Origin: Magicicada septendecula
Taxonomy: Eukaryota; Arthropoda; Insecta; Hemiptera; Cicadidae
DNA length: 64,000 bases
Reading direction: 5' to 3'
NCBI GenBank assembly: GCA_034769895.1
Contig: CM068373.1
Coordinates: 25,382,120 to 25,446,119 of the forward strand
How positions within the stretch are numbered: position 1 is the first letter of the stretch; each line of letters starts with the position of its first letter. Made by a program: the position numbers and the translations under genes. Below the pieces are notes generated by a model. The model worked only from the letters and a program-made list of their open reading frames with translations, searched no databases and had not been told where the DNA came from. Positions 24,101 through 33,100 of this stretch are shown here, one piece after another.

Positions 24101-27100
24101 CTCGAAAACGGTTCGTCTCACTTAAAACATGCATAGGAACTTTTTTGTGCAGAATTTCACGAGAAATATTTTTTGTAATAATAGTTCTCTTCAAGAAATG
24201 AACAGGTTTGCGTAAAAATTGAAAAATTGTAAAAAATGGACTTTTGGGGTAAGGAAGGGGGGACGCACCCCTGAGGGGGGAACTTTTCTGTTTCTTACTA
24301 CTACACCCCCTATGAGTGTTTTCCCAAAGTTTTAAAACTTTATAAATTATTTCCCCTATTTTTCCTAATTTGCCTGGACTATTAGGTAGCCGATAAGAAA
24401 AGAAAAAATACTATTATTTAATTTATATTATACAAAAAAATAATTGGTGGTCCTTATGGAATTTTAGGTGAATCCCAACTTATCTTAAGCTGTAAGAATA
24501 TATTTTGTTTGCATTAAAGAAAGTTAATGCAGCCAGTGCAGCGTTTCAGCTGTCCATATTTATAGACCTGACGATAGATATTGAACAGTGGCTTATTGAC
24601 ATTCGCTTAGATTGGAAAATAATTCGTTGCGATGCTAACAGAATTTTCAATAATTAAATTCAGATGTGCGTTCAACAGTACTGTACAGTATTGAATACTG
24701 TGTACATCGGCTGAGACAATGCTGGAAAGTGCATTGCTGTGTCGTTGTGAAGATACCGTATGCGACAGAGAGAAACAGTGTGCAAGTGGGACGGAGAACG
24801 TTGCCTCCCCGTCACTCATCTCCAGACAACGTACGTCATAACTTGAAGTTAGGGAAATACATTGTTAGGTCGGCACAGTCCATCACCGAAGAAAAACTGT
24901 CCCGTTGCTAGCGCATAAAGTCATCTTCTGTACTTAGGCTACTTCAACGAATTGAGTCATCCTGGTGGCTGAAAACATGCTTTTATTTTATCGTGCTACA
25001 TTGGAATCGAAGACGAAGAAGCCTGTATATTTATAGCCAGCAGCCTTCAGTAAATGCGTAGATCGCAACCAATAGGTCTAAGGGGCCGTGCAATAATCAC
25101 GTGATGTTTTTTTAGCAATTTTTTAACCCCCCCTCCCGCCTGGTGATATGTGGTGAGGTTTTAGACTAACCCCCCTAACCCAAAATCACGTGTATTTTTT
25201 TGGTACAAAGTATCTTAAACATTTTCAGAATATTATCTTTAAATACAGGTATAAAATCTAATTTAATTCTGGAAAATTAAGCACCGTGATAAAAATATCC
25301 AGACAGACATTAAGGTTGCAGGTTGTTTGTGACTGGCATAAAAATAATAAAGGAAAGGTGTAATCTTGTGAAAAACGTATATTAGTACTGGTACATGAAT
25401 ATATTTAATGAATATTGTCCTCTGACCACGGATTAGCGAGACTTTCTTCAACACTAACAATTGGATAGGTATTTTGCAAATCAGCTGTTGGCATTGTGCT
25501 TTGTTGAAGATCAACGTCAGTCTCATCAAGCCACTCGGCGTCATCATTTTCGCGCACTACGCAGAGAATCTCTTTCGATGTAGCGATCGATCGTCGCGTA
25601 AGGATACGTGAAGGACGAACATTGTGCATCTCTGAAGTATTATTCCTCGGATTATTAGGTTGCTTGTGACATGACTTTACATGTGCCTTAACACTCTTCT
25701 TTGTACAGAAATACAGTCCACACCGCTGGCACGTCCTTCCCTCAAGCTGCTGACGAGGATCAGAAATCGCGCGCTTTAAGTTAATAACGAAAAAACAAAT
25801 ACACGTGACATCTCACTACACCCCTCCCCCTTGTGATATTTTGTGATTTTTTCCGAACCCCTCCCCCCCTTTCGAGCCTCACGTGATTATTGCACGACCC
25901 CTAATGAAACGCCTTCAGTCTCTAATTAAAAATACGGGGCGACAAAATGCGTTGTGTTTATTTATTGCGTCTGAGCCACTGTCTACTACGTCTTGGTTTC
26001 AACTGGTTCCTCCCTTCTTCTCATCTCTCTCCCGCTTCTCCCACATCTCCTTCATTCTTTATCGATGTCTCTCGCTTCTTTTGTCAGTCTAGACGGCACC
26101 TGTCTTCTTCATCTGTTTTTTTTTTTTTTTTGAGTTGCAAGCATTTTTCAATATCTTCTTGAGTAATCTGGAGTTCTTCTATGTCTTTTTCTGTTCCTTT
26201 GAACCACGTATTGGACTTTTTGTGCTTTTTGAAATAGTTAAAAAGCTTCCCTGTTAGTCTGACAGGATTCATTCTTTGAACATATCCGTAGAAAGTAATT
26301 CTCCTCTTTCTAAGTACGTCTGTGACTTTCTCAATACATGTGTACAGATCATTATTGTGGCGTATTCTGCACTGTTCCCCATCTTTATTGATGACAAGAT
26401 ATTTTTATTAATATTTTTCTTAATATGTTATATTATTATTATTTAGTCAGTTTTTATTTTTTTGTAGAGTAGACTAATTATTAGTTTTTTTAATTTCTTT
26501 TTATTTACTACGGAAAAAAGGCTTTGTATAACCGGAGGGATTTGCTCTGGTAAATTAGATACACAGAGATAGACCAGCAGGTAGATACCTCGTCTTAGTC
26601 CCCCGGATAAGCTAGGATTTGAGAAGGTTTACACTCTTTTAACCATTGTACGCATGCGCTAGTTCTATAGAGAATACAAATTTTTGTGTGACATATTTAT
26701 AAAATACAAACTGCAGTTACTACACTTTCTAGAATACTATTATTTCGTAAGTACGCTATTTTTTACGAATTTCGTAATTTCCTTTTATATCTAAATGGCG
26801 TTAATTCGTTGTGTATTTTAGAAGCCGAAGTAGATTTCAATTGGCTAACATTTCATTTAGCCACATTTAATTTGGGATTTTTACAAGAACAAGTCACACT
26901 CAGAGATTTCGTTCAGTTTTGTGTATGGAACTTATACAATACTAAAAATAACGTTACCACCGAGTTCATGTTGGACAGCGCACGATAATGTTCGCTCGGT
27001 CTTATTAGTTGAACGCTAAACGTCGCTTTCATGTCAGGTTGGTCGAAGCATGGGAAAACTTCCCTCGCCAGCGTCGGTTCGAATCTATTTCCCATAAATC

Positions 27101-30100
27101 TTCTGCAATTAACATCAACAAAATCGTGTTAGATGATTTACAAAGAGCTATTTTTCACTTAGAAAAAGTGGCAAGACAGTACTTACAAACAATTTTAGTA
27201 AGAAATACCAAATCCTTGGCCTTTAAATGTAAATGTTAGATGCTTTACAAAGAGCAACGTTTCACTTACAAGAAGTGACCAGAGAGTACTTACAGACAAT
27301 TTTAGTAAGAAAAACCTAATCCTTGTCTTTTAAGGTAAATGTTAGATTATTTGCAAAGAGTTATGTTTCACTTACAAGAAGTGGCCATAGAGTACTTACA
27401 GACGATTTCAGTAAGAAAGACCAAATCCTTGGCCTTAAAGGTAAATATACAGTGAGGACTAAGGTAGCTAACAACAACAGCACTTTAGAAAAAGTGATCC
27501 GTTTCAAATATCTCGGCTGTACAGTAAGATATGAATATGAAATAAGAGAAAAGAAAAATAAATTTAGGAATATTTGTGGTATGATTCACATAAATCTTAG
27601 AAATAAAACAAGATACAGCATAAGGATTAAATTTTGTGAGATCATCCACTTTGATTTATGCAAGTGAGGTGTTTGTCATGACAGAAAAGGAAACCAGCAA
27701 GATTCAGGGTGCTGAATTGCAGTTTAATCAAAATGCTTTAAATTATATATTTGCAAGATAGAATAAGAAATGAAGACTCCAAAACGTCTGTTTTTGTAGA
27801 AAAAAATGGACTGCGGCCAAACAGCCCGTGAAGGAATTTTAACAACATTTTAAGACGTCTCTGTATTTCTGTTACGTTCTGCAAAAGAATATCAGATTAT
27901 ATCGAAATTAGTCGTGAAAAAGGTCTCTGATAGAGTGTTGGTGAAACAGAGCCTACGTTTTTAATTGCATTATCATATGGTCTCTTTTACGTAATCCCTA
28001 CAATATTTATGGTATTATTATTGACATTAACATTATTTACGTCTGCTTTTTTCTATCTATTCTGAATTTTTAGCTCTTCCTTTAAGTGGACTTGAAAATG
28101 CTACCTAATAAGAATTCTAAAATAGATTACTCCCCCAATGCTCCGAGCTCTGGATAACTCTAGGTGCCTTCTTGCTTTATAAACATTTACGTTTTGAGGG
28201 CGCACGTATTTATTGGTATTTTGTGACTGCTGCTCCATACTTATATTTTAACTCTGATTTATTCCTATAGTTGATCAGAACTTATTATCTACTTAAATAT
28301 ATATTTTTGCAGTGTTGGTTGCTCAAGTCAGTAAAAAACGTGACTCGATTTTTACAAGCTTAATTCCTGGAAATGCTCACAGAAAAAATTGTATTGTAAT
28401 GATCGAACACTCTCGGAAAGGCAAGAGCGACCTTCCACCCATTTCCCCAATAGCCGAGCAGGCACTCTCTGTCAAGGCAACATTTAAGTACGCTCTAGAT
28501 TTTTCGCGTACTTGTCAACGATTCAAATTATGGATTATCCAGGAACAACGGCGCTATCTATTTAAGCAACAGCAGCTAGATTTGGCAGTCAGTTATAAGT
28601 GGCAATTTATTCAAGTGCGGTTCCAAGTATTGTGGCGAAGTGATTAATGTGTTGAAATTTGTGTGGAACTCTAATAGTTGACATTATTATTGCGTTTGGG
28701 CAAATTTTACTAGAATTTCTCTACAGGAGTATCTTGTTGTTTTGAAATTGTTATTTGTGACTAACTAAAGCTGGTAATTAGTGATTTCATTGGTGTTTGT
28801 ATTTTATTTTCCACTGATCAGTTTGACCGTCTTAACTGTATATAGCCTACACCCAATCTGAACACGATAACGGAAAATAACCCCAATCAACAAGAACAAA
28901 CCAAAAGAGTACGCAACAGCGGCAACCGACAAACAAGCCGATACTTCCAAGACTGAAATCCAAAGTAAATGTTGGTGAGTTTAATGTTCGCAACTGGTGT
29001 CAAGTAAGAAAAAGTCTTAATCGTGTATTCATATTGTATTAAGTTATGTGAATCTGCAGACACTGGATTGCAGATATCCACAAATAAAACCTAGGTGATG
29101 GCTTTTTGTGGAACTGATCCCGTACTGGCAAAAATTGATAGACACGGTACTGTCCTGGAACAAGTCAGAAGTTTTGAATCCTGGTCTACAGTGCGTCGAA
29201 TAATGCAAGAAACGACGTGGTAAACAAGTTGCATAAGTTCAATCTTATGTGTGGGACCATCAGCAAGTAAAGGAACACGCCAAAAATTCTACAAGTTTAT
29301 GGGTCTTCCCACACTTCTTTATTGGTCTGAGAATTGAACTTTAACGACAGGCCAGGCTAGTCGTATCCAAGCGGCTGAAATGAAATTTCTCGGGCACGTG
29401 GTAAGGTATACTCTCCATGATCGCAGAAGAAACACAGATATACGGCAGGAACTGAATATTATGAGTATACTCAACAGGATCGCCCAGTATCGGCTGAATT
29501 GGTGTTAACATCTTTGCCGAATGGATGACTGCCGCATCCCCAAACAACTATGTAACTATAAGCCGTGGTGACGGACAGGTGTGGGACGTCCGAGGAAGCG
29601 CTGGAGTGACCAGCTCCAATCTTTGCCTATTTGAGACCGGAACAAACCATTCTTGGTTTAAACATTCAGGATGATGATGATGAATAAGTTATGTAGTAAA
29701 AAATGTAAGACAACTTTTATGTCTGTGTGCGCACGGAATGTGCGAGCTAGTTCAAAATGCGATTGAGTTTTAAAATTAAATGAATATAATATCTGAAAAC
29801 ATATTACTTATAAAAAACTAAATCATTTTCTATTTTGCATATTGCAGTAACGTTACGAACACTACAAGTTACGTTTATGTAAAAAAAATCCCCATACTCG
29901 TTGGCTGACAATTTGGTCTATAACCTTTATACCGCTATGCTAGACTTAACACTTAATTGAATTCCTCTGTAATGAAAATAAACACAAGGTGCGGCAGAGA
30001 AACCTGACGATGTTTGAATTAGTTCTGTGGAGTGTAGCACGGAGCATTGTGATTGTTGAAGTAGTTCTGTGGAGTGTAGCACGGAGCATTGTGATTGTTG

Positions 30101-33100
30101 AAGTAGTTCTGTGGAGTGTAGCACGGATCATTGTGATTGTTGAAGTAGTTCTGTGGAGTGTAGCACGGATCATTGTGATTGTTGAAGTAGTTCTGTGGAG
30201 TGTAGCACGGAGCATTGTGATTGTTGAAGTAGTTCTGTGGAGTGTAGCACGGAGCATTGTGATTGACCTTGCATTCATGTTTTTCACAGCTGAAAGCATT
30301 TCAGTTGCCATGGAGCGTTGGTGGGCAAAACATCGCGCGTTCGTAGTGGAAACGTTTTTTAAAAACAATGAATCAGTGTTTGTTACGCATCACGCTTTTC
30401 GTCGTCATTTCAACATTCATTGAAATGAGCGTGCACTATACAGTTGTGAGTGGCGAATTTCGGGAAACGGCTTGTGCCATAAATAAGAGGCCACCAGGGA
30501 AACAGCGTACTGTTCGAACACCGGGGAATGTTGAACGCGTCCGTCACGCTGTTCTTAGCACCCTCGGCGATCGGCATTAAAACACGCAAGTGCCCTAGCG
30601 ATTCCTGACAGCTCCGTACGCAGGATCCTGCATTTGGAAGTCGACTATTATCCCTAATAACTAGTTATAATGCAAAAAATGAGTTCCAAGGATAAGAGGA
30701 TTTGCATGTGTTGTTTCCATGAACTTCAGAATATTGTGAATGTTCAAGTGCTAAACAATCCGTTCATGACAGATGAGGCCAAATTCCATCTCTTAGGTTA
30801 TGTGAATACGCAGAACTGGCGGTACTGGACGTTGCAGAATCCTCAAGAGCTGTTTGAACGACCATTATACAGGGAGAAGGTTGTTGTGTGGTGTGGCTTA
30901 CCGTCTACTGTGATAATTGGGCCCTACTTCTTTGAAGAGAAAAAGGGGAATGCAGTGACTGTAAATTAACAACGTTACGTTCACATGCTTACAACATTTC
31001 TTGCAGCTGAGTTACAAAACGTGGTATTGCAATGGAAACCACGTGGTTCCAGGAGGTTGGGGCAACTGCTCACACTGGAAGGGCTTTCATGAACAAATTG
31101 ACAAGATGTTTGGAGTCCGAATGGTCTCACAGCCAGGGGAGATTCACTGGCCTCCATGATCGCCCGACCTCAAGGCTCGAGATTAGTTTCTGTTGGGGGT
31201 ACCTCAAGAGTAGTTGTACCAGGGCCGGCTGAGGACAATTGTGGATTTGAAGCGGAATAGAAGGACCGAAGTGGCGGCAATCTCTCCAGAAGTTCTGTGG
31301 TTACTAATGCGCAGTTTACCATTACGGCTCCAAGAATATTTTGAAAATTAGGGACACCATCTAAAGAATGTGATTTTCAAAAACTAATTGATGAAAGTAA
31401 AATGCTTTGAAATGTACTTTAATTCTGAAATAAAATATTGTTTACAAACCATTTATTCTGGTTATAATTTCACTTAGAAAACCTTCAGACTTCTCTGCCG
31501 GATCCTGTATTAGTAGCAGAAAAGAAAAGAGACCCATCTGTACGTGAGTCGTCTACTGGGTCTAAAATTTTATTTAGTTTAGTTATAATCATTTATTAGT
31601 TAGTTTGTTACCACTCCGTTTCATGTAGTAGAGTAGATAATTACAAAAATAAAAATTATCATAAAAAATTTAAACCTGGTAGTCGTGGGACTACCGGTAA
31701 ACACGGAATCGCAGATCGCAGATCCCACACACCGAGCCGAACGGATTGTTAATAAAGTGCTTAGAGAATTCCTCGTCGACTCCTTTGAAGCGGCGACTTG
31801 GACCGGGCTGTTCTGCGCAGAGCATCGAGGGTCCAATGTTGTCTAACCACAAGTTATTAATGTTCTCATCGTCTGTTTTCTTGCTAGCTAGCCGTACGCT
31901 CGATCTGAGTCGCTTTGGGGGCACGCCGGATGACCCAGGTATCGGAGATGCGGGCCGCTTGGGCGCTGACGGGGTTTCGTCAATCTTCAAATGGTTGCCA
32001 TTTTCTAAGTTCTCGGCCGATTTCTTTGATTTTAGTCTCAAACGATAGGCCTGTTGACGCTCTGCATAGGATTTGCCGGTTTTTGGTTTGAAATTTTTGG
32101 TACGAGTTTTATCGCGATTTTTAGTTCGAGGCATTTCAAATTTTTGAGTTCAAATGTTGATATTATTTTCTGTGAGTGCTTCTGTACTCGGAATTGGTGT
32201 TATTGGAGAGATTTAGTTCTGAGGATTACAACACACTTTGTATTTTCGCGATCGGACTTGTAGTTCCCGAGATATTTAAGTTTTGGTGGAGCAATTTAGA
32301 AATTTTCGGCGCAAAAACACCCTCACGCAGACAAAGCCTAGAGGCGACTGAAGTCAGTTGTCAAAATTCTCAGTACTATTGGTGGAAGGGGGCCGAGTGA
32401 CTCTATCACCTGACACCTGGTTTGCTGGGATTGGTTGAGCAGTTCGTGAGATAGTGGTATGCCGACTGTACATTTGAAACATAACCGTTGATTTTCGCGA
32501 AACGTGCGAGTAAGACATTACATAGCTACGGATTCCATGTCAAAATTACAATAAATGAAACTCATTTGTTTTCTGTATCATTAGCCACTAAGTGCTGGCT
32601 GGATTCAGATATCGCTTTTATTATCAGATGTTCCTAATATCACTTAATAGTAGTATCAAACCGTATCATGATATCTCGCTTATACATACATATTGTACTG
32701 CTGTAAAATACACCACTGCATCCTTAGTTCTAACTCTGTGTAAATTGAAAATTTCATAATTTACAAATTAAAATTGGCAGCCATACTGAATGTATGTTAA
32801 AAGCCTAGGACCAAGCTTTGGCTAGGTATAAAGATTGATGAGTAAAAACAGCTAATTAAAACCCCAAAATTATTGTAATTGTTATCTAGCTCCCTAATAA
32901 TTTGAAATGTATCAGAAATTGTTTGAAATACTATGGAATTAATTTAGTTATAAATTGTGTTTTGATAGAATGTCACAGAACAAATAGAATATATTTGTGA
33001 ATAACTAATCAAATTTGCCTATAGTTTGTGACAAATTTTGTATTATAACAAATTGACAAATCACTCAATACGTGAGATTTAAAAGTAAAAGGACTATAAC

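Noticed and set aside
29946-30423. Repetitive ORFs on both strands over the 42-base repeats
   Set aside because: The unit length is a multiple of three, which keeps any frame open; both strands open equally and flank a dead transposase.
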